From Gammaproteobacteria bacterium (GTDB taxonomy: Bacteria > Pseudomonadota > Gammaproteobacteria > Thiohalomonadales > Thiohalomonadaceae), in contig JALOAT010000002.1 of assembly GCA_023228645.1 (NCBI GenBank), positions 1-64,000 on the forward strand: 64,000 nucleotides of DNA, read 5' to 3'. The notes under the pieces were generated by a model. That model saw only the letters and a program-made list of their open reading frames with translations, had not been told where the DNA came from and searched no databases. Positions 26,791-34,585 of this stretch are shown here, piece after piece. Position 1 is the first letter of the stretch; each line of letters starts with the position of its first letter. The position numbers and the translations under genes are program-made.

Positions 26791-26866
26791 TGGTGGGCCC
26801 ACCAGGACTCGAACCTGGAACCAAGGGATTATGAGTCCCCTGCTCTGACCATTGAGCTATAGGCCC
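26791..26866 (-). tRNA. ileX: tRNA-Ile2 (anticodon CAU, lysidine-modified)
   Basis: The 76-nt minus-strand sequence folds as a tRNA with acceptor GGGCCTA/TGGGCCC, encoded CCA, D arm, anticodon loop CTCATAA and TTCGAGT T-loop. The anticodon is CAT. The body resembles E. coli ileX, including the ACTCATAATC anticodon region, rather than tRNA-Met. The C34 is therefore expected to become lysidine (TilS) and read AUA. Its place beside rpoD matches E. coli, where ileX is near rpoD. It begins 8 nt after the rpoD terminator stem. Confidence 0.93.
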
Positions 26867-26901
26867 TAAAACGAAAGCGCCCGGGCTGGGCCCGGGCGCT
26901 T
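26867..26901 (-). terminator. Intrinsic terminator of the rpoD operon
   Basis: A perfect 12-bp GC-rich stem (AAGCGCCCGGGC with GCCCGGGCGCTT, CCA loop on the minus strand) is followed by TCGTTTTAG. It lies 28 nt beyond the rpoD stop. A TATACT hexamer at 26903-26908 precedes it and could belong to a tRNA promoter. Confidence 0.8.
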
Positions 26902-26929
26902 GAGTATACCCGCTGGCGCGGGGGAAGGA

Positions 26930-28783
26930 TCACTCGGCGTCGAGGAAGCTGCGCAGGATCTCGCTGCGGCTGGGGTGACGCAGCTTGCGCAGGGCCTTGG
27001 CTTCGATCTGGCGGATGCGCTCGCGGGTGACGTCGAACTGCTTGCCGACCTCCTCAAGGGTGTGGTCGGTGTTCATATCGATGCCGAAACGCATGCGCAG
27101 CACCTTGGACTCGCGCGCGGTGAGGCCTTCAAGGACCTCGGCCGTGGCTTCCCGCAGGCCCGACTGGGTGGCGAAGTCCACTGGGGACATGACGCTCTGA
27201 TCCTCGATGAAGTCGCCGAGATGTGAATCCTCGTCATCACCGATGGGGGTCTCCATGGAGATGGGCTCCTTGGCGATCTTGAGCACCTTGCGGATCTTGT
27301 CCTCAGGCATCTCCATGCGCTTGGCCAGTTCCTCGGGCAGCGGTTCGCGGCCCATTTCCTGGAGCATCTGGCGCGAGATACGGTTCAGTTTGTTGATGGT
27401 CTCGATCATGTGCACCGGGATACGGATGGTGCGGGCCTGGTCCGCAATGGAACGGGTGATGGCCTGACGGATCCACCAGGTGGCATAGGTCGAGAACTTG
27501 TAGCCACGGCGGTATTCGAACTTGTCCACCGCCTTCATAAGGCCGATGTTGCCCTCCTGGATGAGGTCCAGGAACTGCAGTCCGCGGTTGGTGTATTTCT
27601 TGGCGATGGAGATCACCAGGCGCAGGTTGGCCTCCACCATCTCCTTCTTGGCGCGCCGCGCCTTGGCCTCGCCGATGGACATCTTGCGATTGATGTCCTT
27701 GATCTCGGCGATGGTCATGCCGCATTCCTGTTCCAGCTGGGCCAGCTTGGATTGGGCGCGCACCACCTCGTCGGCGACCTTCTTGAGCGACTCACCATAG
27801 CCTTTGGCCTTCAGGTGAGCGTCGACCCATTTGACGTTGGTCTCGTTATCCGGGAAGGAGGCGATGAACTCCTTGCGCGGCATACCGTGATTGGTGCACA
27901 GGTCCATGATCACCCGTTCCTGCTCGCGGATGCGGTCAACCAGATGGCGCAGGTTGGTGACCAGGGAATCCACCATCTTGCTGGCGAGCTTGAACTCCAT
28001 GAAACACTCGGTCAGCTCGGTGCGCAGCTTCTTGGTCTTGGCGTGGACCTTGCCGTGCTTGGCAATGGCGGCCGTGCACTTCTCGTGCAGGTCACGCATG
28101 TTGGCCATGCGCGAGCGGGTCTCTTCCAGGTCGGGACCAGAAGTACCTTCGTCGTCGTCGCTGCCGCTGCTGTCGCCGTCCTCGGACTCGTCGTCATCAT
28201 TGGCCGCGGCATTGGCGCCGCTGGCGATACTGCCTTCCTCGTCGTCGAGGTTGTTCTCGTCGCCAATCGCTTCGGGTTCCATGAAGCCGGATACCATGTC
28301 GGTGAGGCGGCCTTCGCCCGCCTCGACCTTTTCGAACTCGCGCAGCAGCACGGCGATGGTTTCCGGATGGGAGGCGAGGGCCTCTAGCATCTGGGTCATG
28401 CCGTCTTCGATGCGTTTTGCTATCTTGATTTCACCCTCGCGGGTGAGCAGTTCCACCTGGCCCATCTCGCGCATGTACATGCGCACCGGGTCGGTGGTGC
28501 GGCCAAACTCGGCATCGACGGAGGCCAGTGCGGCGGCGGCCTCCTCAGCGGCGTCGTCGTCCGGGCCTACGCTGCCTTCGGTCATGAGCAGGGTGTCGGC
28601 ATCGGGCGCCACTTCGTGCACCGTGATGCCCATGTCGTTGATCATCGCGATGACGTCTTCGATCTGCTCGGGGTCGACGAGGTCGTTGGGCAGATGATCG
28701 TTGACCTCGGCATAGGTGAGGTAGCCCTGCTCCTTGCCCTTGGCGATCAACATCTTGAGCTGGGATTGCTGGTCTTGATCCAT
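26930..28783 (-). CDS. rpoD: RNA polymerase primary sigma factor RpoD (sigma-70)
   Basis: This 617-residue protein begins MDQDQQSQLKMLIAKGKEQG, the usual region 1.1. An acidic non-conserved region is rich in Asp, Glu and Ser. Region 2 contains FSTYATWWIRQAITRSIADQ and region 4 ends with VTRERIRQIEAKALRKLRHP. It directs RNA polymerase to housekeeping promoters. I chose ATG at 28783 by the family N-terminus; the adjacent ATG at 28786 is equally possible. It is the last protein gene of rpsU-yqeY-dnaG-rpoD. Confidence 0.98.
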   Translation of the reverse strand: MDQDQQSQLKMLIAKGKEQGYLTYAEVNDHLPNDLVDPEQIEDVIAMINDMGITVHEVAPDADTLLMTEGSVGPDDDAAEEAAAALASVDAEFGRTTDPVRMYMREMGQVELLTREGEIKIAKRIEDGMTQMLEALASHPETIAVLLREFEKVEAGEGRLTDMVSGFMEPEAIGDENNLDDEEGSIASGANAAANDDDESEDGDSSGSDDDEGTSGPDLEETRSRMANMRDLHEKCTAAIAKHGKVHAKTKKLRTELTECFMEFKLASKMVDSLVTNLRHLVDRIREQERVIMDLCTNHGMPRKEFIASFPDNETNVKWVDAHLKAKGYGESLKKVADEVVRAQSKLAQLEQECGMTIAEIKDINRKMSIGEAKARRAKKEMVEANLRLVISIAKKYTNRGLQFLDLIQEGNIGLMKAVDKFEYRRGYKFSTYATWWIRQAITRSIADQARTIRIPVHMIETINKLNRISRQMLQEMGREPLPEELAKRMEMPEDKIRKVLKIAKEPISMETPIGDDEDSHLGDFIEDQSVMSPVDFATQSGLREATAEVLEGLTARESKVLRMRFGIDMNTDHTLEEVGKQFDVTRERIRQIEAKALRKLRHPSRSEILRSFLDAE

Positions 28784-28834
28784 CATCTCGGCGTTACTCG
28801 CGGTGGTACGGCCCGGCGGCCAAAAGATCGCAAT

Positions 28835-28840
28835 AGTATA
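28835..28840 (-). promoter_or_regulatory. Possible -10 element of an internal rpoD promoter
   Basis: The minus strand has TATACT about 50 nt ahead of the rpoD start, with a weak -35 region. An inverted repeat CCCTTGCC-N9-GGCAAGGG lies immediately upstream (28846-28870). Confidence 0.35.
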
Positions 28841-28845
28841 GACGA

Positions 28846-28870
28846 CCCTTGCCGGTTTGCGAGGCAAGGG
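28846..28870. repeat. Operator-like inverted repeat upstream of rpoD
   Basis: Perfect 8-bp arms CCCTTGCC and GGCAAGGG are separated by 9 nt. The repeat covers the expected -35 zone of the putative rpoD promoter. No regulator is known to me for this sequence. Confidence 0.5.
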
Positions 28871-29051
28871 CCATGGAATTCGCTATGGTCAATTCCCGGG
28901 CATCGGCTATCCGACATACCCGAGGGTTGTCATCAGGCACACACGGACTACGTCGTCGACGTTTTCGTAGTGCCGGTAGTTAGATGCGGCCATGTTCGAC
29001 TGGGTTCAACGCTAGATGCTGAATATGTGATCGGCACAAGCGCGGCGCAGT

Positions 29052-30830
29052 TTAGGCGTTACGCAGGGCGCGCTCGCGAACCATGACCTGGTTCAATTCG
29101 AGTTTTTCGGCCTCGCTCAAGGACCTGAACCGCTCCTCCAGTTCTTCCCGCCGCTGGCGCAGGAACTCCCTTTCGATGATCTGGAGCGCGCCGAGGAATT
29201 CATCCTCGAGCAGTTCCGGTTCCTCGATGAGCGGCTCCTCGGCGGCGAGCCGCGCCAGATGGCGGCCCTCATCGGTACCGCGCCAGTGTTCCAGCACGGC
29301 GCCCCAACTCAAGCCCGGCTTGCGCTGGAGCAAGTCGATTAGATCCGCCAACAGGCGGACCCCCGGCAGGCGCAGCCCGCTGAAGCGCGACGGGTCCCCG
29401 GCCCTGGCGGCCAACTCAGGCGCCAGCACCAGGTGTGAGAGGGCGTGGCGCACCGCCGACGGGGCACTGCGCCGCTTGCCCCGCGGCTCGCGCGTCGGGC
29501 GATACAGGGCGGCCCGCCGCAGCGCCGGTTCCCGGCCGTCCAGTAGCCAGCCGAGCTGGTCGGGCGCGACGCGCGCGAACTCCGCCAGCCGCTCCAGCAG
29601 CAGGTGCCGGTAGATGCCTTCCGGCACAGTCGCCAGCAGCGGGCGCACCTTTTCAACCAGCCGGGCGCGCCCGTCCAGGCTGCCGAGATCCACTTCGTGT
29701 CGCAGTTGGTCGATGAAAAACTGCGACAGCGGCAGCGCCTTTTCGAGCAGATCCTCGAAGGCGGCCTTGCCGATGCGCCTTACCAGGGAGTCCGGGTCCT
29801 CGCCCTCGGGGAGGAACATGAAGCGCACCTGGTAACCCTCGCGCATGAGCGGCAGGGCGTTTTCCAGGCCACGCCAGGCGGCATCACGGCCGGCCCGGTC
29901 ACCGTCGAAACAGAACACCACCTCCTGGGTGGTGCGGAACAGCCGCTCCAGGTGCTCGCGGGTGACCGCCGTGCCCAGGGTGGCCACCGCATAGCGGATG
30001 CCGAACTGGGCCAATGCCACCACGTCCATGTAGCCTTCGACCACCAGAATCCGGTGGAGGTCCCGAAGCGCCTGGCGGGCCTCGAAAAAGCCGTACAGCT
30101 CGCGGCCCTTGTGAAATACCGGCGTCTCGGGCGAGTTCAGGTACTTGGGTGTGTCGTCGCCGAGCACGCGGCCGCCGAAGCCGATGTAGCGGCCGCGGCT
30201 GTCGCGGATCGGGAACATGATCCGGTCGCGGAAGCGGTCGTAGCGCTTGCCGTCCGCCTCGATGACCAGCCCCGCCTCAGCTAAGCGCCCCTGTGCAGGC
30301 TGGCCGTTGAAGGCCCCGATGAGATGCTGCCAGCCCGGCGGCGCATAACCGATGCCGAAGTCGCGGGCGATTTCCCCCGACAGTCCGCGCCGTTGCAGAT
30401 AGTCCACGGCGCGCGCCCGTTCCGGGTGATTCTTCAACTGATGTCGGAAATAACGCCCGGCGCGTTCCAACAGGTCATATAAGGCCTGGTTGTCGCTGCT
30501 GCGGCGCTCGGCACCGGCGCGCGGTTCCGGCCCTTCGCGCGGCACCGTGACACCGAGCCCCGCCGCCAGGCTCTCGATGGCGTCGACGAACTCGAGGTGT
30601 TCGTAGGCCATGAGAAAGCCGATGGCATTGCCATGGGCGCCGCAGCCGAAGCAGTGGTAGAACTGCTTGGCCGGGCTCACGGTGAAGGACGGCGTCTTTT
30701 CGTTGTGAAACGGACAGCAGGCGGTGAATTCGCGTCCGGCCTTCTTCAGCGGCACGCGGGCATCGACCACCTCGACGAGGTCGACGCGGGACAGCAGGTC
30801 ATCGATGAAATTCTGGGGAATTCTGCCCAT
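29052..30830 (-). CDS. dnaG: DNA primase
   Basis: This 592-residue primase begins MGRIPQNFIDDLLSRVDLVE. The zinc-binding domain reads CCPFHNEKTPSF and CFGCGAHGNA. The TOPRIM core has VVEGYMDVVAL and FCFDGDRAGRDAAWR with the catalytic acidic residues. The C-terminal helicase-binding domain is present. It makes RNA primers at the fork. It lies between yqeY and rpoD. Confidence 0.98.
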   Translation of the reverse strand: MGRIPQNFIDDLLSRVDLVEVVDARVPLKKAGREFTACCPFHNEKTPSFTVSPAKQFYHCFGCGAHGNAIGFLMAYEHLEFVDAIESLAAGLGVTVPREGPEPRAGAERRSSDNQALYDLLERAGRYFRHQLKNHPERARAVDYLQRRGLSGEIARDFGIGYAPPGWQHLIGAFNGQPAQGRLAEAGLVIEADGKRYDRFRDRIMFPIRDSRGRYIGFGGRVLGDDTPKYLNSPETPVFHKGRELYGFFEARQALRDLHRILVVEGYMDVVALAQFGIRYAVATLGTAVTREHLERLFRTTQEVVFCFDGDRAGRDAAWRGLENALPLMREGYQVRFMFLPEGEDPDSLVRRIGKAAFEDLLEKALPLSQFFIDQLRHEVDLGSLDGRARLVEKVRPLLATVPEGIYRHLLLERLAEFARVAPDQLGWLLDGREPALRRAALYRPTREPRGKRRSAPSAVRHALSHLVLAPELAARAGDPSRFSGLRLPGVRLLADLIDLLQRKPGLSWGAVLEHWRGTDEGRHLARLAAEEPLIEEPELLEDEFLGALQIIEREFLRQRREELEERFRSLSEAEKLELNQVMVRERALRNA

Positions 30831-30863
30831 GGCCGCCGCCTGACGCGGGCCGGGCGTCGGCCC

Positions 30864-31316
30864 TCAGGCCGGCAGCCGCGCCTTGAGCTTCGCGCTGACC
30901 ACGCCCATGTCGGCGCGGCCCTGAACCTTGGGCCTCAGCAGGGCCATGACCTTGCCCATGTCCTTGATGGAAGCGGCGCCGCTTTCGGTCACCGCTTCGG
31001 CTACCAGGGCATCGAGCTCCGCCTCGCTGAGCGCTGCGGGCATGAACGCCTGGATGACCTGAATCTCGACCTCTTCCCGCTGCGCCAGCTCCTCGCGAGC
31101 AGCCTTGCGGTACTGTTCGATGGAGTCGCGGCGCTGCTTGATCATCTTGTCGAGCACGGCCAGCACCTGGATATCGTCCAGGGTGATGCGCTCGTCCACC
31201 TCGCGCTGCTTGATGGCTGCGGAGACAAGGCGAAGAGTTCCGAGCCGAGTCTTGTCCTTGGCGCGCATCGCCACCTTGATTTCGTCGTCGATGCGCTGCT
31301 TCAGGGACTGGGTCAT
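30864..31316 (-). CDS. yqeY: GatB/YqeY domain protein
   Basis: This 150-residue helical protein starts SLKQRIDDEIKVAMRAKDKT. It has the YqeY hallmark MPAALSEAELDALV and KDMGKVMALLRPKVQGRADM. It resembles the tail domain of the GatB amidotransferase subunit, but its own function is unsettled. In gammaproteobacteria it is commonly placed between rpsU and dnaG, as here. Confidence 0.95.
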   Translation of the reverse strand: MTQSLKQRIDDEIKVAMRAKDKTRLGTLRLVSAAIKQREVDERITLDDIQVLAVLDKMIKQRRDSIEQYRKAAREELAQREEVEIQVIQAFMPAALSEAELDALVAEAVTESGAASIKDMGKVMALLRPKVQGRADMGVVSAKLKARLPA

Positions 31317-31359
31317 GGGTTCGCCTCAGGAGTTCGGGAACGTTCCGCCCAAGAGAAAA

Positions 31360-31575
31360 TCAATACAGGCGACGACGACGTGCAACCTCGCGCGACACCT
31401 TCTTCTGCTGACGCTTCACGGCGGCGGCTTTCTTGCGCTTGCGCTCGGTGGTCGGCTTCTCATAGTACTGGCGCGCGCGCACCTCGGAGAGGATGCCAGC
31501 CTTTTCACAGCTGCGCTTGAAGCGACGCAGGGCGACGTCGAAGGGCTCGTTTTCTCTTACGCGAACGGAAGGCAT
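31360..31575 (-). CDS. rpsU: 30S ribosomal protein bS21
   Basis: This 71-residue basic protein reads PSVRVRENEPFDVALRRFKR and ends in RRRRLY, the full bS21 sequence pattern. It is a late-binding small-subunit protein near the anti-Shine-Dalgarno end of 16S rRNA. It is first in the rpsU-yqeY-dnaG-rpoD operon and divergent from tsaD. A ribosome-binding site AGAGGTAGAAAGG precedes the start. Confidence 0.98.
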   Translation of the reverse strand: MPSVRVRENEPFDVALRRFKRSCEKAGILSEVRARQYYEKPTTERKRKKAAAVKRQQKKVSREVARRRRLY

Positions 31576-31624
31576 GTACCTTTCTACCTCTGGTTTGATC
31601 GGGACCTAGGGCCGAGAACCGCGC

Positions 31625-31653
31625 ATTCTAAGGGCCGCACCCACAGAATGCAA
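31625..31653 (-). promoter_or_regulatory. Sigma-70-type promoter of the rpsU operon
   Basis: On the minus strand TTGCAT (31653-31648) and TAGAAT (31630-31625) are separated by exactly 17 bp. The -10 matches five of six consensus bases; the -35 matches only the TTG. The predicted start is about 45 nt ahead of rpsU. Confidence 0.55.
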
Positions 31654-31694
31654 AATCTCTTGTGGCCAGTGTAGCGGCCCCGGACAATACGCCA

Positions 31695-32723
31695 ATGCAC
31701 GTCCTTGGTATCGAAACCTCCTGCGACGAGACCGGCCTGGCCCTGTACGACAGCGACCGTGGCCTGCTCGCCCATGCCCTGCACAGCCAGATTGCGTTGC
31801 ACGCCACCTATGGCGGCGTAGTCCCCGAGCTGGCCTCCCGCGACCATGTTCGCAAGGTGCTTCCCTTGCTGGATCAAGTGCTTGCTGAAGCAGGTCTGAC
31901 CCGGCGCGACGTCGATGCGGTGGCCTATACCGCGGGTCCGGGACTGGTCGGCGCCCTGTTGGTGGGCGCGGCCATCGGCCGGAGTCTGGCCTGGGCCTGG
32001 GACGTGCCGGCGCTGGCCGTGCATCACATGGAAGGCCACCTGCTCGCACCCCTGCTCGAGCCGGACCCGCCGCCCTTTCCCTTCGTGGCCCTGCTGGTCT
32101 CGGGAGGCCATACCCAATTGGTGCGCGTGGATGGGGTGGGCCGCTACACGCTGCTTGGGGAATCTCTGGACGATGCGGCGGGCGAGGCCTTCGACAAGAC
32201 CGCCAAGCTGCTCGGCCTCGGCTATCCCGGCGGCCCCGAACTGGCCCGGCTCGCCGAACAGGGCGATCCGCAGCGCTTCCGTTTCCCGCGTCCCATGACC
32301 GACCGGCCAGGGCTCGATTTCAGTTTCTCCGGCCTCAAGACCTTCGCCCTCACCACCTTGCAGGACGAGGGGATGGTCGCCAGGGCCGACATCGCGCGCG
32401 CCTTCGAGGACGCCGTGGTGGATACGCTGGTGATCAAGTGCCGCCGCGCCCTGCGGCACACGGGCCTGGAACGCCTGGTGGTGGCCGGTGGTGTGAGCGC
32501 CAACCGGCGCCTGCGCGAGGGACTGAGCGCCATGGCCGAGGCGGAAGGTGGCCGCGCCTATTATCCGCGCCCGGCGTTCTGCACCGACAACGGCGCCATG
32601 ATCGCCTTCGCCGGCGCCCAGCGCCTCTCCCTCGGCCAACACGACCCGGGCCCCGGCTTCACCGCCCGGCCCCGCTGGCCTTTGGCGGAACTGCCGGCGC
32701 TCAGGGAAGAAGGAACAGCTTGA
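31695..32723 (+). CDS. tsaD: tRNA N6-adenosine threonylcarbamoyltransferase
   Basis: This 342-residue enzyme adds threonylcarbamoyl to A37 of ANN-decoding tRNAs. It begins MHVLGIETSCDETGLALYD. Metal-binding histidines are in VHHMEGHL, the ATP-binding glycines in VSGGHTQLVRV, and CTDNGAMIA is at the C-terminus. ATG at 31695 matches the family N-terminus; an earlier in-frame ATG at 31662 adds an atypical 11 residues. It is divergent from rpsU, as in E. coli. Confidence 0.97.
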   Translation: MHVLGIETSCDETGLALYDSDRGLLAHALHSQIALHATYGGVVPELASRDHVRKVLPLLDQVLAEAGLTRRDVDAVAYTAGPGLVGALLVGAAIGRSLAWAWDVPALAVHHMEGHLLAPLLEPDPPPFPFVALLVSGGHTQLVRVDGVGRYTLLGESLDDAAGEAFDKTAKLLGLGYPGGPELARLAEQGDPQRFRFPRPMTDRPGLDFSFSGLKTFALTTLQDEGMVARADIARAFEDAVVDTLVIKCRRALRHTGLERLVVAGGVSANRRLREGLSAMAEAEGGRAYYPRPAFCTDNGAMIAFAGAQRLSLGQHDPGPGFTARPRWPLAELPALREEGTA

Positions 32724-32775
32724 ACAACGGGGGACACGGGAACACGGGGGAAAGATCATTGTTGTTCTTCCCCTG

Positions 32776-32802
32776 GGTAGGAGCGGCCTCAGGCCGCGAT
32801 TG
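32776..32802 (+). repeat. REP-like hairpin with GTAG start
   Basis: The sequence GTAGGAGCGGCC-TCA-GGCCGC followed by GATTGG resembles REP elements of Pseudomonas, which start with GTAG and continue GAGCGG...CCGCGA. Stem GCGGCC/GGCCGC is perfect. Only this one copy was seen in the window. Confidence 0.6.
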
Positions 32803-32837
32803 GTTTGAATCACGGACGGCAATCGTGGACGTGGCTG

Positions 32838-32910
32838 AGGTCACGTTGCGAAGCTACGTGACAGCTCGAAGCGCAGAATGTCACGTAGGCGCTGCGCGCC
32901 AACGTGACCT
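32838..32910. repeat. Two-level nested palindrome
   Basis: Outer arms AGGTCACGTTG (32838-32848) and CAACGTGACCT (32900-32910) pair perfectly over 11 bp. Inside them CTACGTGACA (32854-32863) and TGTCACGTAG (32879-32888) pair over 10 bp. The inner and outer arms share the core TCACGT. No coding sequence overlaps it. Confidence 0.75.
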
Positions 32911-32959
32911 ACGAAAAGCGTGATCCCGAAATCCCCGTGTGCCCCGTGTTCAGGCTTTC

Positions 32960-33556
32960 TTAGCTCTTCTCCCCGATGCGGCCTTCCTCGCCGCGCAGGA
33001 GCTTCTGGATGTTGCTGCGGTGGCGCAGGAGCAGCAGGGCGCTCATGGCGCCGACCATGGCCAGGTAGGCGGGCTGTGGATCGAGGAGCCAGGTGTAGGC
33101 GGGGGCGAGCACGGCGGCGGTGAGCGCCGAGAGCGAGGAGATGCGCACCACCTTGGCCATGAACAACCACGTGGCGAGCACTGCCAGGGCCACCGGCCAC
33201 GACAGGGCGAGCAGTACACCCAGTGCGGTCGCCACGCCCTTGCCGCCGCGAAAACCGAAGAACACCGGAAACAAGTGGCCCAGGAACGCGGCCATGGCCA
33301 CCGCAGCGAGCACGACCGGGTCGTCGGAGAACAGCCGTGCCGCGAGCACGGGGAGGAGGCCTTTGAGGCTGTCGCCGAACAGGGTGAGTGCGGCCGCCTT
33401 CTTGCCACCGAGGCGCAGTACGTTGGTCGCACCGGGATTTTTCGAGCCCTGGGTGCGCGGGTCGGGCAGGCCCATGGCGCGCGCCACCAGGATGGCGGTG
33501 GAGATGGAGCCGAACAGATAGCCCAGCAGGACGAGGCCGAGATCGATGGTGGTCAT
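32960..33556 (-). CDS. plsY: Acyl-phosphate:glycerol-3-phosphate acyltransferase
   Basis: This 198-residue membrane protein makes lysophosphatidic acid from acyl-phosphate. Signature segments are GYLFGSISTAILVAR, GSKNPGATNVLR and FGFRGGKGVATALG, and the C-terminal RHRSNIQKLLRGEE. About five membrane helices are evident. The position next to tsaD and folB matches many gammaproteobacteria. Confidence 0.97.
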   Translation of the reverse strand: MTTIDLGLVLLGYLFGSISTAILVARAMGLPDPRTQGSKNPGATNVLRLGGKKAAALTLFGDSLKGLLPVLAARLFSDDPVVLAAVAMAAFLGHLFPVFFGFRGGKGVATALGVLLALSWPVALAVLATWLFMAKVVRISSLSALTAAVLAPAYTWLLDPQPAYLAMVGAMSALLLLRHRSNIQKLLRGEEGRIGEKS

Positions 33557-33648
33557 GGGGTAATCGCCAGAAAGGTCGCGGAATTATAAGGATTCACACG
33601 CGCCGCTGCACTGGTCGGCCTGCGCGTCACTGTTTATAGTGCCTGTCC

Positions 33649-34020
33649 ATGAACGCGCAAAGCCACGACATCATTTATCTCACGGACCTGCGGGTCGAAA
33701 CGGTCATCGGCATCTTCGATTGGGAGCGCCGCATCCGTCAGACGGTGAGCATCGATCTCGAAATGGCGGCCGATATCCGCCGTGCCGCCGCCACGGACAG
33801 CATCGAAGACACCCTCAATTACAAGGCCGTCGCCAAACGCCTCATTGCCTTCGTGGAAGGCAGCGAATTCCAGTTGGTGGAGACCCTCGCCGAACGGATC
33901 GCCCAGATCCTCCTTGAGGAATTCAACGTGCCGTGGGTGCGTGTGCGCCTGAACAAGCGCGGCGCTGTGCGCTTCGCCCAGGATGTGGGGGTGATCATCG
34001 AACGCGGAAACCGCCCGTGA
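33649..34020 (+). CDS. folB: Dihydroneopterin aldolase
   Basis: This 123-residue enzyme forms 6-hydroxymethyl-dihydropterin in folate synthesis. It has IIYLTDLRVETVIGIFDWE, where the aldolase Glu lies, then TLNYKAVAKRLIAFVE and the C-terminal RLNKRGAVRFAQDVGVIIER with the catalytic Lys. The stop overlaps the folK start (GTGA). Confidence 0.95.
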   Translation: MNAQSHDIIYLTDLRVETVIGIFDWERRIRQTVSIDLEMAADIRRAAATDSIEDTLNYKAVAKRLIAFVEGSEFQLVETLAERIAQILLEEFNVPWVRVRLNKRGAVRFAQDVGVIIERGNRP

Positions 34021-34505
34021 CCCGCGTTTTCCTCAGTATTGGCAGCAACATCGATCGGGAAAAGAACATTCGCGCCGGTGTGGCGGCGTTGCGTGAATGT
34101 TTCGGCGAACTGCGGCTTTCCAGCGTGTATGAGAGCGAGGCGGTGGGCTTCGAGGGCGATCCCTTCTTCAATCTGGTGGCCGGATTCGAGACGGATGCCA
34201 CGCCCGAGGAACTCGTCACGGCCCTGCGCGCCATCGAGGATCGCCACGGCCGGGTGCGTACGGGCCCGCGTTTTTCCTCGCGCACCCTCGATATCGACCT
34301 GCTGCTCTACGGCAATGCGGTGTTCGACGCGCCGGTAGTGATTCCGCGCAAGGAGATCACGCGCAATGCCTTCGTGTTGCTGCCCCTCGCAGAGCTCGCT
34401 CCTGACGCAGTGCATCCGCTGACCGGCAAGACCTACGCGGCCATGTGGGAGGCCTTCGACAAGGCCTCGCAACCGCTGTGGCCCGTGGCGTTTGATTGGT
34501 CGTAG
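34017..34505 (+). CDS. folK: 6-hydroxymethyl-7,8-dihydropterin pyrophosphokinase
   Basis: This 162-residue enzyme pyrophosphorylates the FolB product. It begins TRVFLSIGSNIDREKNIRAG and contains RVRTGPRFSSRTLDIDLLLY, the catalytic HPPK signature, and IPRKEITRNAFVLLPLAELA. The GTG start at 34017 lies inside the folB stop (GTGA) and gives the family-typical N-terminus. Confidence 0.95.
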   Translation: MTRVFLSIGSNIDREKNIRAGVAALRECFGELRLSSVYESEAVGFEGDPFFNLVAGFETDATPEELVTALRAIEDRHGRVRTGPRFSSRTLDIDLLLYGNAVFDAPVVIPRKEITRNAFVLLPLAELAPDAVHPLTGKTYAAMWEAFDKASQPLWPVAFDWS

Positions 34506-34516
34506 CCAGTATATGG

Positions 34517-34564
34517 AGCGCAGCGCAATCCGGGATTGCCGGAATTCCCGGATTCCGCTGCGCT
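34517..34564. repeat. Inverted repeat between folK and the SDR gene
   Basis: Two 19-nt arms (34517-34535 and 34546-34564), reading AGCGCAGCGCAATCCGGGA and its complement, differ at one position and are separated by 10 bp. It lies between convergent genes and could act as a bidirectional terminator. The AGCGCAGCG..ATCCGGG sequence resembles dispersed palindromes found in other proteobacteria. It is not of the purine-unit type of elements 1-8. Confidence 0.75.
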
Positions 34565-34585
34565 TCATCCGGGCGACGTCGTTAC

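Larger units (their letters stand above)
32719..32955. repeat. Inverted-repeat element 5 (composite, CACGGGG-type arms)
   Basis: The left arm near 32719-32750 has units CACGGGG with a GAACA joint. The right arm (32933-32955) is a shorter inverted copy ending in GTTCAGGC. The centre contains two further structures, a REP-like hairpin and a two-level nested palindrome. The element fills the tsaD-plsY gap, where no gene is supported. Confidence 0.75.

Noticed and set aside
26791..26866. Calling the CAU tRNA tRNA-Met
   Set aside because: The body and anticodon-arm sequence match tRNA-Ile2 (ileX), and its position near rpoD agrees; initiator features (unpaired first base pair, three G-C pairs in the anticodon stem) are absent.
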